64,000 bases of DNA from Plantibacter elymi (nom. nud.) (GTDB lineage Bacteria > Actinomycetota > Actinomycetes > Actinomycetales > Microbacteriaceae): assembly GCF_900177795.1 (NCBI RefSeq), contig NZ_FXWJ01000005.1:372001-436000 (forward strand). The letters run 5' to 3'. Positions 1 through 8,144 of the stretch are shown here, one piece after another (within the stretch, counting starts at the first letter, position 1; each line of letters begins with the position of its first letter). A model generated the notes under the pieces. It was not told where the DNA came from. It ran no database searches and was given only the letters and a program-made list of their open reading frames with translations. A program made the position numbers and the translations under genes.

Positions 1-1
1 C

Positions 2-991
2 CGCTACCCGCTCACCTTCGGACCGAGTCCCGTCCACGAACTCAACCGCCTCACCGCGCACCTCGGTGGCGCGACGATCTGGGCCAAGCGCGAGGACGTC
101 AACAGCGGTCTCGCCTATGGCGGCAACAAGACACGCAAACTGGAGTACCTCATCCCCGACGCGATCGCGCAGGGCGCCGACACGCTCGTGTCGATCGGTG
201 GCTACCAGTCCAACCACACGCGTCAGGTCGCGGCGGTCGCGGCGAAGCTCGGGATGCAGGCAGTCCTCGTGCAGGAGAACTGGGTGGACTGGCCCGACTC
301 CGTGAACGACCGGGTCGGCAACATCATGCTGTCGCGGATCATGGGGGCCGAGGTCCGTCTCGATCCCGCGGGCTTCGGCATCGGCTTCAAGTCGAGTTGG
401 GAACGTGCCCTCGACGACGTGCGCGAACGCGGCGGCACCCCGTACGCGATCCCGGCCGGGGCGTCGGACCACCGGCTCGGTGGCCTGGGGTTCGCGAACT
501 GGGCAGCCGAGGTCGAGCAGCAGGAGCGTGAACTCGGGGTGTTCTTCGACACCATCGTCGTCTGCAGCGTCACCGGGTCCACGCACGCCGGCATGATCGC
601 CGGGTTCGCCGGGCAGGACCGACCGCGCCGGGTGATCGGCATCGACGCCTCGGCGAAGATCCAGGAGACCCGCGACCAAGTCGCGCGCATCGCCCGCAAC
701 ACGGCGGAGCTCATCGGCCTCGAACGCGAGCTCCGCGACGACGAGATCACGGTGTTGGAGGGGTGGGCGGGCGACCTCTACGGGATCCCGGTCGAGTCGA
801 CGATGGAGGCGATCCGCCTGACCGGTCGGCTCGAGGGCGTCATCATCGACCCGGTCTACGAGGGGAAGTCGATGGCGGGGCTCATCGACCTCGTGACGAG
901 TGGTGACATCCCGGCGTCCAGCAACGTCCTCTACGCGCACCTCGGTGGGCAGCCGGCGATCAACGCCTACAGCGCCCTCTTCCGCGACTGA
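2..991 (+). CDS. acdS: 1-aminocyclopropane-1-carboxylate deaminase, 5' end cut by window edge
   Basis: The frame is already open at base 2 and ends in TGA at 991; 329 residues are visible and about 8 N-terminal residues lie outside, judged from the usual 338-residue length. The family is a PLP-dependent (fold type II) enzyme that opens ACC, the ethylene precursor, to 2-oxobutyrate and ammonia. The PLP lysine is in [10 protein letters not shown] (visible residue 43), followed by the conserved [21 protein letters not shown] and YAHLGG near the C terminus carry the Glu and Leu (E295, L322 in Pseudomonas AcdS) that separate true ACC deaminases from D-cysteine desulfhydrases. Both are present, so deaminase is favoured. 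An internal ATG at 188 would remove the PLP lysine and cannot be the start. The gene appears monocistronic in what is seen; a palindromic repeat follows 36 bases after the stop. The cytosolic enzyme lowers plant ethylene in plant-associated bacteria. Confidence 0.93.
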   Translation, partial: RYPLTFGPSPVHELNRLTAHLGGATIWAKREDVNSGLAYGGNKTRKLEYLIPDAIAQGADTLVSIGGYQSNHTRQVAAVAAKLGMQAVLVQENWVDWPDSVNDRVGNIMLSRIMGAEVRLDPAGFGIGFKSSWERALDDVRERGGTPYAIPAGASDHRLGGLGFANWAAEVEQQERELGVFFDTIVVCSVTGSTHAGMIAGFAGQDRPRRVIGIDASAKIQETRDQVARIARNTAELIGLERELRDDEITVLEGWAGDLYGIPVESTMEAIRLTGRLEGVIIDPVYEGKSMAGLIDLVTSGDIPASSNVLYAHLGGQPAINAYSALFRD

Positions 992-1026
992 GTCGGTGCC
1001 CGGTACCTCGCCCGAGTGGGGTGCCG

Positions 1027-1146
1027 GCGCGGTGCGCTGACGCGAACCTGAGGGAACCGGCGTGAGCGCGGGTCAGGCGACCGAGCGCGCCCCTCCGGAG
1101 ACCCACGCCCACGTCGATGACCCGCGCTCGCGTCAGCGCACCGCGC
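1027..1146. repeat. 120-bp palindromic intergenic element, copy 1
   Basis: Bases 1027-1045 are a perfect 19-base inverted match of 1128-1146, and inside it 1064-1075 is a perfect 12-base inverted match of 1118-1129. The centre holds the conserved core CGCCCCTCCGGAGACCC. Two related copies lie at 6265-6384 and 8645-8770. It fills most of the 248-base gap between acdS and the next operon. Confidence 0.85.
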
Positions 1147-1239
1147 TGACGCACTACCAGGGTCGATGGTCGGGGTCCAGGGGCGGGCGGCGGCGCGTGG
1201 CGGTGCGAGACTTGGACCTCCACGACGCGAGGAGGTCGC

Positions 1240-1284
1240 ATGCGCGCACCGATGGAACCCCGACACCAGACGCGGATCGCATGA
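1240..1284 (+). CDS. possible 14-codon leader ORF coupled to the next gene
   Basis: ATG at 1240 is preceded by a perfect AGGAGG at 1230-1235 with 4-base spacing. The frame encodes 14 residues (MRAPMEPRHQTRIA) and its TGA at 1282-1284 overlaps the ATG of the acyl-CoA dehydrogenase-like gene as ATGA. That downstream ATG has no Shine-Dalgarno sequence of its own, so ribosomes may reach it only by finishing this ORF. The peptide is not rich in any one amino acid, so a classic attenuation leader is not indicated. It could also be chance; no comparative data were available. Confidence 0.4.
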   Translation: MRAPMEPRHQTRIA

Positions 1285-2303
1285 TCCGTCTGCAGTCGAC
1301 CGCCTGGCCCACCAGCGGCACCTCCCTCGACCTCGGCGCCCTGCACGACGCAGCGACAGGGTCATTGGCGAGCATCGAGTCGCGCCTGGCCTTCACCTCC
1401 ACAGCCGTGCGACTCGTCGGCCCGCTCGAACAACACACCGCCGGGCGGGTCTTCGCGGGACTCGGCGCGATCGCGGCGGTCGACGTCACGCTCGCACGCG
1501 TCGTCGAACCGCACCTCGACGCGCTCGCCATCCTGCACCAGGCCGACCTCGAACCCCCGGCCGTCTCCACCTGGGGGGTCTTCGCGGCCGAGGCACCCGG
1601 GCTGCGTCTCGACGCGACCCTGGTCGACGACGCCTGGCAGCTGACCGGTACCAAGCCGTGGTGCTCCCTCGCGTCCCACCTGAGCGACGCCCTCGTCACC
1701 GCCCATACCGCGCCGGGGGAGCGGCGGCTGTTCGCCGTCGCGCTCACCGACCCCGGGGTCACCAACGACGACAGCGCGTGGCTCGCCCGCGGACTGCCGC
1801 TCGTCCCGAGTGGTCCGGTCGGCTTCGACGGGGTCCCCGCCTCCCCGGTCGGCGACGACGGGTGGTACCTGCGGCGCCCCGGCTTCTCCTGGGGCGGGAT
1901 CGGCGTCGCCGCCTGCTGGTGGGGAGGTGCGGTCACGCTCGTCGACCGCCTGCTCGCCGCGGCACGCACGCGACCCGACGCCGACCTCCTCCTCCGCACG
2001 CTCGGCGCCGCGGCCATCGACCTCTCGATCGCCGAACAGGCGATCGCCGACGCGGCCCAGGCCATCGAGCACGGCCACGCCGACGACACGGCCGGTCCAC
2101 GCCTCGCCCAACGTGTGCGGTCGACGGTCCGCGGTCGGGTCGACGCCATCCGCGCCGGGGTGCTCGGAGCACTCGGCCCCGGCCCGCTCACCTCCGAACC
2201 CGCGTATCTCGCGCGGATGTCCGACCTCGAGCTCTACGTCCAGCAGGACCACGGCGACCGCGACCTCGCGCGCTACGGCCGCATGCTGGTGGAGGCCGAC
2301 TGA
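1281..2303 (+). CDS. acyl-CoA dehydrogenase-like protein
   Basis: The 340-residue product resembles acyl-CoA dehydrogenases, which are FAD enzymes that desaturate acyl thioesters. The middle-domain signature is visible as WQLTGTKPWCSLAS followed by a beta-rich stretch, and the C-terminal half is helical and Ala/Arg-rich. It is shorter than a typical dehydrogenase (about 380 residues) and I could not place the catalytic glutamate, so activity is uncertain. ATG 1281 was chosen because the frame upstream has no start with a ribosome site, while this ATG overlaps the stop of a leader ORF (ATGA). Its TGA overlaps the next ATG by one base (TGATG). It is first of a three-gene operon with a PIG-L/methyltransferase and a glycosyltransferase; I recall this gene trio from other bacteria, product unknown. 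Inference: it acts on an acyl group of the same small molecule or glycolipid. Confidence 0.75.
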   Translation: MIRLQSTAWPTSGTSLDLGALHDAATGSLASIESRLAFTSTAVRLVGPLEQHTAGRVFAGLGAIAAVDVTLARVVEPHLDALAILHQADLEPPAVSTWGVFAAEAPGLRLDATLVDDAWQLTGTKPWCSLASHLSDALVTAHTAPGERRLFAVALTDPGVTNDDSAWLARGLPLVPSGPVGFDGVPASPVGDDGWYLRRPGFSWGGIGVAACWWGGAVTLVDRLLAAARTRPDADLLLRTLGAAAIDLSIAEQAIADAAQAIEHGHADDTAGPRLAQRVRSTVRGRVDAIRAGVLGALGPGPLTSEPAYLARMSDLELYVQQDHGDRDLARYGRMLVEAD

Positions 2304-3742
2304 TGCCCGCGTTCGACCACCGCGACCCCGGCACGTCGGCAGCCGCCTGGGCGACCCGCCTGCACGAGCTCGACCTGCCCGTCTGGGACGGCTGGCGGCA
2401 CGCCACCGGCGTCGTCGTCCTGTCGCCGCACCCCGACGACGAGTCGCTCGGAGCCGGCGGGCTGATCGCCGCAGCCGCCGCCGCCGGGATTTCGGTCGAG
2501 GTCCTCCTCGTGACCCTCGGCGAGGGATCGCATCCCGACTCACCGACCACCACGCCCGAGGAACTCGCCCCGCGCCGGGAGGCCGAGTTCATCGATGCGG
2601 TCGGTCGTCTCCACCCGACGGTCGGGTACGACGTCCTGCACATCCCGGACGGCGGCCTCGACGCCGAACGCGCGGGCATCGCGGAGCGACTGCGGGCAGC
2701 CGTCGTCACCGCCGGATCGCGACCGCTCATCGTCGCCCCCTGGCGCGGCGACGGGCACCGCGACCACCGGATCGCGGGCGAACTCGCCACGGCCCTCGCG
2801 ACCGAGCTCGACCTCGCGCTCGTGGAGTTCCCCATCTGGCTCTGGCACTGGGCCGACACCGACGACGCGACCCTGCCGTGGGCCGAGGCGCGCATCGTCC
2901 CGCTCGACGCCGTGGCGCACGGGGCGAAGATCGCCGCGATGGACGCCTACCCCTCGCAGACGGAGCCCCTCTCGGACGCACCGGGCGACGAGGCGATCGT
3001 CGACCATCACCACCTGCAGCACTACGCGCGGCGGTTCGAGGTGCTGTTCCCGAACGGACGTGCGCTGGATCTCGCGGCGGGTTCGGACCCGGATGCAGGT
3101 GCGGCGGCGGACACCGACATCGCCACCGACGCAGCGACCGCTGATGCGACCTCGCGCTCGAAGGAGTCGTTCGAGGACCACTACCGCGACCACCCCGACG
3201 GCTGGGACTTCGGCTCCTGGTACGAGGAGCGCAAACGTCGGGTCCTCCTCGCCGCCCTGCCCCGCCAGCGCTACGGCTCGGTACTCGAACTCGGCTGCGC
3301 GACGGGGGTGCTCACGGAGCGGCTCGCGGACCGCAGCGACGACGTGCTCGGGGTCGACATCGCCGAAGCGCCTCTCGAGATCGCCCGTCGACGGGTGCCC
3401 GCGGCCCGGTTCGAGCGGCGCACGCTCCCCGATGACTGGCCGAGTGGCGCCTTCGACCTCGTGGTGATGTCGGAGGTCGGCTACTACCTGTCGGCGACCG
3501 ACCTCGACCGGGTGATCGACCGCCTCCTCGGCTCGCTCACGCCCGGCGGGAGCATCGTCGCGTGTCACTGGCGGCACCCCGACGATCACGCCACGACCTC
3601 GGCCGAGTTCGTCCATCGCCGGTTGCTCGAACGCTGGCCCGGCCGTCGGTCGATCCAGCACGTCGAGGACGACTTCCTGCTCGACGTCCTCGTGCCTGCC
3701 GATGAGGCGAGCGTCGCCGCGGTGGACGGTCTGACGGGCTGA
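2303..3742 (+). CDS. bifunctional PIG-L deacetylase / SAM-dependent methyltransferase
   Basis: A 479-residue fusion. Residues about 35-250 are a PIG-L/LmbE-type zinc deacetylase: SPHPDDESLGAGG (residues 41-53) gives the metal-binding His-Asp-Asp, and GDGHRDHR supplies the second His pair. PIG-L enzymes remove acetyl groups from N-acetylglucosaminyl compounds. After an Ala/Asp/Thr-rich linker (about 255-285) comes a class I methyltransferase with the SAM-binding motif VLELGCATG and a VVMSEVGYYL acidic-loop region, like NodS-type N-methyltransferases. The start overlaps the preceding stop by one base and the stop overlaps the next ATG by one base, so the three genes are translationally coupled. 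The pairing suggests that a sugar amine is unmasked and then methylated; the substrate is unknown. A much longer reading of the same frame begins inside the upstream gene and is not credible. Confidence 0.88.
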   Translation: MPAFDHRDPGTSAAAWATRLHELDLPVWDGWRHATGVVVLSPHPDDESLGAGGLIAAAAAAGISVEVLLVTLGEGSHPDSPTTTPEELAPRREAEFIDAVGRLHPTVGYDVLHIPDGGLDAERAGIAERLRAAVVTAGSRPLIVAPWRGDGHRDHRIAGELATALATELDLALVEFPIWLWHWADTDDATLPWAEARIVPLDAVAHGAKIAAMDAYPSQTEPLSDAPGDEAIVDHHHLQHYARRFEVLFPNGRALDLAAGSDPDAGAAADTDIATDAATADATSRSKESFEDHYRDHPDGWDFGSWYEERKRRVLLAALPRQRYGSVLELGCATGVLTERLADRSDDVLGVDIAEAPLEIARRRVPAARFERRTLPDDWPSGAFDLVVMSEVGYYLSATDLDRVIDRLLGSLTPGGSIVACHWRHPDDHATTSAEFVHRRLLERWPGRRSIQHVEDDFLLDVLVPADEASVAAVDGLTG

Positions 3743-4470
3743 TGCTGCGACGGATCGATGCCGTCGTGCCCGCGCACGACGAGGAGGAGCTGATCGGGGC
3801 ATGCCTCGACGCGCTGCTCGTCGCGCGTGCCGCCGTGCTGCGTCTCCGTCCCGAGCTGCAGGTGGGGATCGTGGTGGTGCTCGACGACTGCCGCGACGAC
3901 ACGGCGCGGATCGTCCGGGAGCGGTTGGCGGGCTTCGATCCCGAGGAGGCGGTCACCGTCGTCATCGACGAGCGCAGTGTCGGGGCGGCCCGGCGCGCGG
4001 GTGTCGCGGCCGCTGTGCGATCGGGAGCTGTCGGACCGACGGCTGCTCACGTCTCCGAACGGTGGATCGCCAACACCGACGCCGACTCGCGCGTTCCGGA
4101 GGACTGGTTCTCCGTGCACGCCGATGCCTTCGACGACGGTGTCGACGTCCTCCTGGGGACCGTCCGTCCCGACTTCACGGACTTCTCCGAGGAGGACGTG
4201 GAGCGGTGGTCGCTGACGCACCCGCCCGGACATCTGCCGGGCAACGTGCACGGGGCCAATCTCGGGGTCAGAGCCGATCGGCTCGACGAACTCGGCGGCT
4301 TCCGTGAGCTGGCCGAGCATGAGGACGTCGATCTCGTCGAGCGTGCCCGGGCAGCGGGTCTCCGGGTCGTGCCGACGCTGGATGCGCCCGTCGAGACCTC
4401 GGGTCGGCGACGTGGCCGGACCCCTGGGGGCTACGCCGCGTTCCTCGCCGAGACCTACCCGCGATCCTGA
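3742..4470 (+). CDS. family 2 glycosyltransferase
   Basis: The 242-residue GT-A fold protein starts MLRRIDAVVPAHDEEELIGAC, the usual N-terminal beta strand plus nucleotide-binding loop. LDDCRDDT and NTDADSRVP are the acidic motifs, the latter giving the DxD metal site. HGANLGVRADRLDELGGF and EDVDLVERARAAG are the acceptor-side motifs of the family. There is no membrane segment, so it is probably cytosolic. ATG overlaps the preceding TGA by one base. Its 3' end overlaps the convergent regulator gene by 16 bases. As third gene of the operon it most likely glycosylates, or provides the sugar for, the product of the deacetylase/methyltransferase. Confidence 0.85.
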   Translation: MLRRIDAVVPAHDEEELIGACLDALLVARAAVLRLRPELQVGIVVVLDDCRDDTARIVRERLAGFDPEEAVTVVIDERSVGAARRAGVAAAVRSGAVGPTAAHVSERWIANTDADSRVPEDWFSVHADAFDDGVDVLLGTVRPDFTDFSEEDVERWSLTHPPGHLPGNVHGANLGVRADRLDELGGFRELAEHEDVDLVERARAAGLRVVPTLDAPVETSGRRRGRTPGGYAAFLAETYPRS

Positions 4471-5219
4471 CGGTCGCGCGCGCCTGAAGCCGCGGTCCGT
4501 GTTGTCGGGTCGGATCCGTCCGACTGCGGGTCGACGATGACCTCGGTGACCTCGCCGAGGTCGAGCACCGGGTACCGGGAGACGGCTCCGACCTTCTCCT
4601 CGCTCGCCAGGACGTAGACGTCGGTGCTGCGTTCGGCGAGGGCGCGCTTCGTCGCGGCGTCGTCGAGGTCGCCGGTGGTGAGGCCGTGTTCGGGATGGAA
4701 GCCCGTGACGCCGAGGAAGCAGGCGTCGGCGCTCAGGTGACGGATGGCCTCCGCGGCGAGGGCACCGCCCGCGACCATCGAGTGACGTCCGAGTTCGCCG
4801 CCGATCATGATGACGCGTGCCGGTGAGTGCTCCGCCACGGCGAGGGCGACCGCCGGGCTCGGGGTGATGACGGTGAGGGTCGGGTCGTTCGGGAGGAGTC
4901 GCGCGAGCGCGAGCGCGGTGGTGCCGGCGTCGATGATGACGGTGCTGCCGGGTCGGATCCGCTCGGCGGCGATGCGGGCGACGCGCTCCTTGCTCGCCGT
5001 CCCGAGGGACAGGCGATCCCGGAACGGGCGGTCGGCCGCTGGGACCGGGAGCGCGCCGCCGTAGACGCGGACGCAGAGGCCGGCTTCGGCGAGTTCGCGG
5101 AGGTCTCGGCGGATCGAGTCTTCCGAGAGCCCGAGCGCCGCAGCGGCGTCCTTCGCGACGATCCGGCCGTCGCGGTCGAGGAGGTCGAGCAGGTGTGACC
5201 GTCGTTGGGCGCTCAACAT
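4455..5219 (-). CDS. DeoR/GlpR-family transcriptional regulator
   Basis: The 254-residue protein has an N-terminal DeoR winged helix-turn-helix (LSAQRRSHLLDLLDRDGR, then LGLSEDSIRRDLRELAEAG and VRVYGGA), and a C-terminal sugar-phosphate sensor domain with DAGTTALALARLL and IMIGGELGRHSMVAGG. Such proteins repress sugar or nucleoside genes until a phosphorylated ligand binds. ATG 5219 is preferred to an upstream ATG at 5243 because AAGGAG lies 6 bases upstream and the family starts right at MLSAQRR. It is divergent from the DUF4406 gene with a 56-base gap containing a perfect 14-bp palindrome, so it probably regulates that gene and itself. The 3' end overlaps the convergent glycosyltransferase gene by 16 bases. 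Confidence 0.9.
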   Translation of the reverse strand: MLSAQRRSHLLDLLDRDGRIVAKDAAAALGLSEDSIRRDLRELAEAGLCVRVYGGALPVPAADRPFRDRLSLGTASKERVARIAAERIRPGSTVIIDAGTTALALARLLPNDPTLTVITPSPAVALAVAEHSPARVIMIGGELGRHSMVAGGALAAEAIRHLSADACFLGVTGFHPEHGLTTGDLDDAATKRALAERSTDVYVLASEEKVGAVSRYPVLDLGEVTEVIVDPQSDGSDPTTRTAASGARDRQDRG

Positions 5220-5237
5220 ACGTGCTCCTTCATGGTG

Positions 5238-5268
5238 TTGCACGATCGTGCACGGTTAACGCTACAGT
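5238..5268 (+). promoter_or_regulatory. divergent promoter with 14-bp palindromic operator
   Basis: TGCACGATCGTGCA at 5239-5252 is a perfect palindrome. For the rightward gene TTGCAC (5238-5243) and TACAGT (5263-5268) are plausible -35 and -10 elements 19 bases apart, with the palindrome between them. The -10 ends 7 bases before ATG 5276, implying a leaderless transcript. The site also lies 20 bases upstream of the DeoR-type gene start, so one bound regulator could control both directions. Confidence 0.6.
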
Positions 5269-5275
5269 GCTGGAC

Positions 5276-5635
5276 ATGACAACGCCACTCCTCATCCTCA
5301 TCGCCGGCCCCTACCGTTCCGGGACCGGTGGTGATCCCGACGCCATCGCCCGCAACCTGGAACGACTCGAAGCCGCTGCGGCGCCCATCTACGCCCTCGG
5401 TCACGTCCCGATGATCGGGGAGTGGGTCGCGCTGCCGATCCTGCGTGGGATCGACACCGCGTCGGGTGACGGCGACGTGATGTACGAGACGGCGAGGCGG
5501 CTGCTCCAGCACTGCGACGCCGTGCTCCGGCTGCCGGGGGAGTCGTCCGGTGCCGACACCGACGTCGCGATCGCCCGTGAGCGCGGGATCCCCGTGTACA
5601 CCGACCTCTCGGAGATACCGGCGTTCAAGGGCTGA
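5276..5635 (+). CDS. DUF4406 (nucleoside deoxyribosyltransferase-like) protein
   Basis: The 119-residue protein begins MTTPLLILIAGPYRSGTGGD and continues with RNLERLEAAAAPIYALGHVPMIGEW, and near the end ESSGADTDVAIARERGIPVY. This order is typical of DUF4406, a small Rossmann-like family related to nucleoside 2-deoxyribosyltransferases; the function of DUF4406 proteins is not established. ATG 5276 was chosen over an upstream in-frame ATG (5195) because the shorter form starts at the family's first strand and sits 7 bases behind a -10-like TACAGT; the longer form would run through the operator and into the regulator gene. Divergence from a DeoR-type regulator suggests a role in sugar or nucleoside metabolism (inference). 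Confidence 0.8.
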   Translation: MTTPLLILIAGPYRSGTGGDPDAIARNLERLEAAAAPIYALGHVPMIGEWVALPILRGIDTASGDGDVMYETARRLLQHCDAVLRLPGESSGADTDVAIARERGIPVYTDLSEIPAFKG

Positions 5636-5684
5636 GGTCGCTTGACCGCGGCGGCGTCCCCGCGCTCCGGCTAGGCTGACGCGC

Positions 5685-6185
5685 GTGCTCGACGACCTCC
5701 GGATCCGCCCCTACCGCGACACCGACGCGCGAGCGACCAGGTCGATCTTCCAGCGCGCGGTGCGGGTGACCGCTGCCGCTCACTACACGGCCGAGCAGCT
5801 CGCCGCATGGGTGCCGGACGACCCGGCAGTCGCCGTGCTGGACGACTGGGCCGCCCGACGTGCCGCGGTGACGACGTGGGTGGCGGAGCTCGACGACTCG
5901 GCGGTCGGATTCACCGACCTGGACATCGAGACCGGCTACCTCGACATGCTGTTCGTCGACCCGGGCGCGGGACGACGCGGCGTCGGATCCGCGCTCATCC
6001 GTCAGGTGCTCGACGAGGCGCGGGCGGTGGGGCTCCGGGAGGTGACCGTGCAGGCGAGTCGGACGGCGCAGCCGGTGTTCGAGCGCCACGGCTTCGTCGT
6101 GGTCCGCGAGCAGCGCGTCGAGCGTCGTGGGGTGCTCATCGAGAACGCGGTGATGCGGATACCCCTGGACGCCCCGGCGGGGTGA
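5685..6185 (+). CDS. GNAT-family N-acetyltransferase
   Basis: The 166-residue protein has the GNAT fold: IRPYRDTDARATRSIFQRAV for strand 1/helix 1, a core strand pair ETGYLDMLFVDPGAGRRGVG ending in the acetyl-CoA pyrophosphate loop (R/Q-x-x-G-x-G/A: GRRGVGS), and TAQPVFERHGFVVVRE for the C-terminal motif. The arrangement resembles the YafP-like subgroup. The substrate cannot be told. The start is GTG 5685, 7 bases downstream of TAGGCT (5672-5677), which looks like a -10 element of a leaderless transcript. It is monocistronic, with a palindromic repeat between its stop and the convergent MATE gene. Confidence 0.85.
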   Translation: MLDDLRIRPYRDTDARATRSIFQRAVRVTAAAHYTAEQLAAWVPDDPAVAVLDDWAARRAAVTTWVAELDDSAVGFTDLDIETGYLDMLFVDPGAGRRGVGSALIRQVLDEARAVGLREVTVQASRTAQPVFERHGFVVVREQRVERRGVLIENAVMRIPLDAPAG

Positions 6186-6264
6186 TGTTCCCGGGATGTC
6201 CCGCGCGCCCGGCGGGGTGTCGCCAGCGCGGTGCGCCGACCCGAGCGCGGTGGTGTGGGCGCCG

Positions 6265-6384
6265 GCGCGGTGCGCCGGCGTGAGATCGCTGCAATCGGCG
6301 TGAGCGCGGGTCGTGGCGGTGGGGGCGGCCCTCTGGAGACCCGCGCCCACGCGTGTGACCCGCGCTCACGCCAGCGCACCGCGC
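6265..6384. repeat. 120-bp palindromic intergenic element, copy 2
   Basis: Arms 6265-6284 and 6365-6384 match as an inverted repeat with one mismatch; the inner arms are 6300-6312 and 6357-6369. An extra partial arm (CGCCAGCGCGGTGCGCCGAC) lies at 6221-6240. It fills the convergent gap between the GNAT and MATE genes and could act as a shared transcription stop. Confidence 0.8.
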
Positions 6385-6394
6385 TGGCCGTCCG

Positions 6395-7909
6395 TCAGGC
6401 GTCGGCGAGTTGCGCGTCGGCACGCTCCGGGGAGCCGGCTGCGAGCCCACGATCGATGGCGCTTCGTGAGCCGAGCCAGAGCAGGACGCCGACCAGGAAG
6501 ACGATGACCTCCGTGACGGTGAGCGACCAGACGATGCCACCGAGTCCGAACCACAGGTTGCCGAAGAGGACGATCGGGACGAACAGCACGCCCTGGGTGA
6601 CGGCCATGACCGCCGCGGGGAGTGCTCGCCCGGTCGCTTGGAAGAGCGAGGTGATGAGCCCGGTGAACCCGTTGGCGATCATCGCGGTGAGCTGGGCGAC
6701 GAGGATCGTGACGCCGAGACCGAGGACGGCGGGGTCGGCGATGAACGCGGAGACGATCGGCTCACGCAGGACGAAGACGACGCCGGCGAAGAGGACCGAG
6801 ATCCCACCGACCGTGAGTGCCGAGGCGCGGAGAGCGGACCGGAGGCGCGCGCCGTCGCCCTTGCCGAACGCGTAGGCGAGCAGGGGGAGCACGCCGAAGG
6901 TGACCCCCATGACGAGGAACTCGGGTACCTGGGCGATCCGGACCGCGACGCCCATGGCTGCGAGCGGGGCGTCTCCGTAGGCTGCGGCCAACGTGTTCAA
7001 CACGAGTGCGGTGACGATGAGGAACCCCGACTGCAGGAGCGTGCTGACACCGACCCCGAGGACCGGCTTGAGGATCGTCGGCGACAGCGTGAACCAGCGC
7101 GGTGCCAGGCTGACGTGCTCGCTGTTGCGCTGCAACCACGCCACGAAGTAGACGAGGACACCGAGGTTCGCGAGTCCCATCGCAAGCGCCGCACCGGCGA
7201 CGCCCCAGCCGAACCCGAGGATGAAGACGAGATCGAGGACGAGGTTCGCCACGGCCGACGCGATGAGGGCGATCATCACCTGGCGGGCGGCGCCCTCGGC
7301 CCGCACGAGCTGTTCCAGACAGAACGCGGTGGCCATGACGGGGACGAACGCGAGCATGACGCCGATGAACGCCGAGGTCGCCGGGGCGGTGACCGCGTCC
7401 GCCCCGAGCAGTGACACGAGTGGGCCGAGGAAGACGAGGCCGATCCCGCCCAGCACGGCGCCCGTCAGGAACGCGCCCCAGACGGAGAAGGCGGCGGCTC
7501 GTTTGATGTCCCCGGCCTGTGCCGGGTCGTGTTCCGAGGCGCCCAGGAGTCTGGAGATGAGCGCGCCGCCACCGACGCCGAACAGGTCGCCGATGGCCAT
7601 GATCAGTCCGAGGATCGGGGCTCCGAGGGTGATCGCGGCGAGCAGGGTGGTGTCGTGCAGCGAGCCGACGACGCCTGCGTTGATGAGGTTGTAGACGGCG
7701 CTGACGACCAGGGCTGCCGCCATCGGGACGCACAGGTGGATCAGTGCCCGGATGATCGGGGCGGTCGCGAGGTACCAGCGGTTGCTCCCGACGGTGTCGG
7801 CTGCGGTGGAGGGTGCGGCGTCGGTCGATGGTGCGGTGGCCGTCGACGGTGCGGTGCTGCTGGGGACGGGTGTTCCGGTGGTGGGATCGGTGTGGTGTTC
7901 GGGGTGCAT
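6395..7909 (-). CDS. MATE-family efflux transporter
   Basis: The 504-residue integral membrane protein has about twelve hydrophobic segments in two homologous halves, as in MATE (DinF/NorM-like) sodium- or proton-coupled multidrug exporters. Recognisable pieces are IRALIHLCVPMAAALVV at the start of the first bundle, ALISRLLGASEHDPAQAG in the first cytosolic loop, and PLLAYAFGKGDGARLRSALR in the matching loop of the second half. The N terminus has a 40-residue Pro/Thr/Ala-rich tail before the first helix, which is longer than usual. The start ATG 7909 has GGAG 6-7 bases upstream. A MarR-family gene lies 235 bases upstream in the same direction, so the pair probably forms a drug-response unit, though I see no copy of the MarR operator directly before the transporter. 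Confidence 0.92.
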   Translation of the reverse strand: MHPEHHTDPTTGTPVPSSTAPSTATAPSTDAAPSTAADTVGSNRWYLATAPIIRALIHLCVPMAAALVVSAVYNLINAGVVGSLHDTTLLAAITLGAPILGLIMAIGDLFGVGGGALISRLLGASEHDPAQAGDIKRAAAFSVWGAFLTGAVLGGIGLVFLGPLVSLLGADAVTAPATSAFIGVMLAFVPVMATAFCLEQLVRAEGAARQVMIALIASAVANLVLDLVFILGFGWGVAGAALAMGLANLGVLVYFVAWLQRNSEHVSLAPRWFTLSPTILKPVLGVGVSTLLQSGFLIVTALVLNTLAAAYGDAPLAAMGVAVRIAQVPEFLVMGVTFGVLPLLAYAFGKGDGARLRSALRASALTVGGISVLFAGVVFVLREPIVSAFIADPAVLGLGVTILVAQLTAMIANGFTGLITSLFQATGRALPAAVMAVTQGVLFVPIVLFGNLWFGLGGIVWSLTVTEVIVFLVGVLLWLGSRSAIDRGLAAGSPERADAQLADA

Positions 7910-8144
7910 GGCAGGCTCCGTTTCGGGCAGGTTCCGGGCGCGACGATGAGCGCCGGCGCGGCGAGGGTTCGGTGATGGGGGTGATCGTCCGGCGCGGGCT
8001 GAGCGGACGGGCTCAGCAGGCGTCCGGGCGCGACGGACAGCGCCGTCGTGGCGTTCGCGGTCGCCATCGTGCGCGGCGGTCGGTGGAGGGCGCGGCGAGT
8101 GGTCTCGGCGCGTGGTCAGGGAGCTCGGGTTCCCCGAGCGGTGA

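Noticed and set aside
1166-2302. Extension of the PIG-L/methyltransferase gene upstream to 1166
   Set aside because: The extra residues are Arg-rich out-of-frame reading of the acyl-CoA dehydrogenase-like gene; ATG 2303 overlaps that gene's stop and starts the known domain.
5195-5275. Upstream start of the DUF4406 gene at 5195
   Set aside because: It would overlap the divergent regulator gene and its operator, and the added residues match nothing.
7910-8144. Small gene between MATE and MarR genes
   Set aside because: The frames are Arg/Gly-rich with no start context; only a weak 7-bp hairpin at 7998-8017 is visible.
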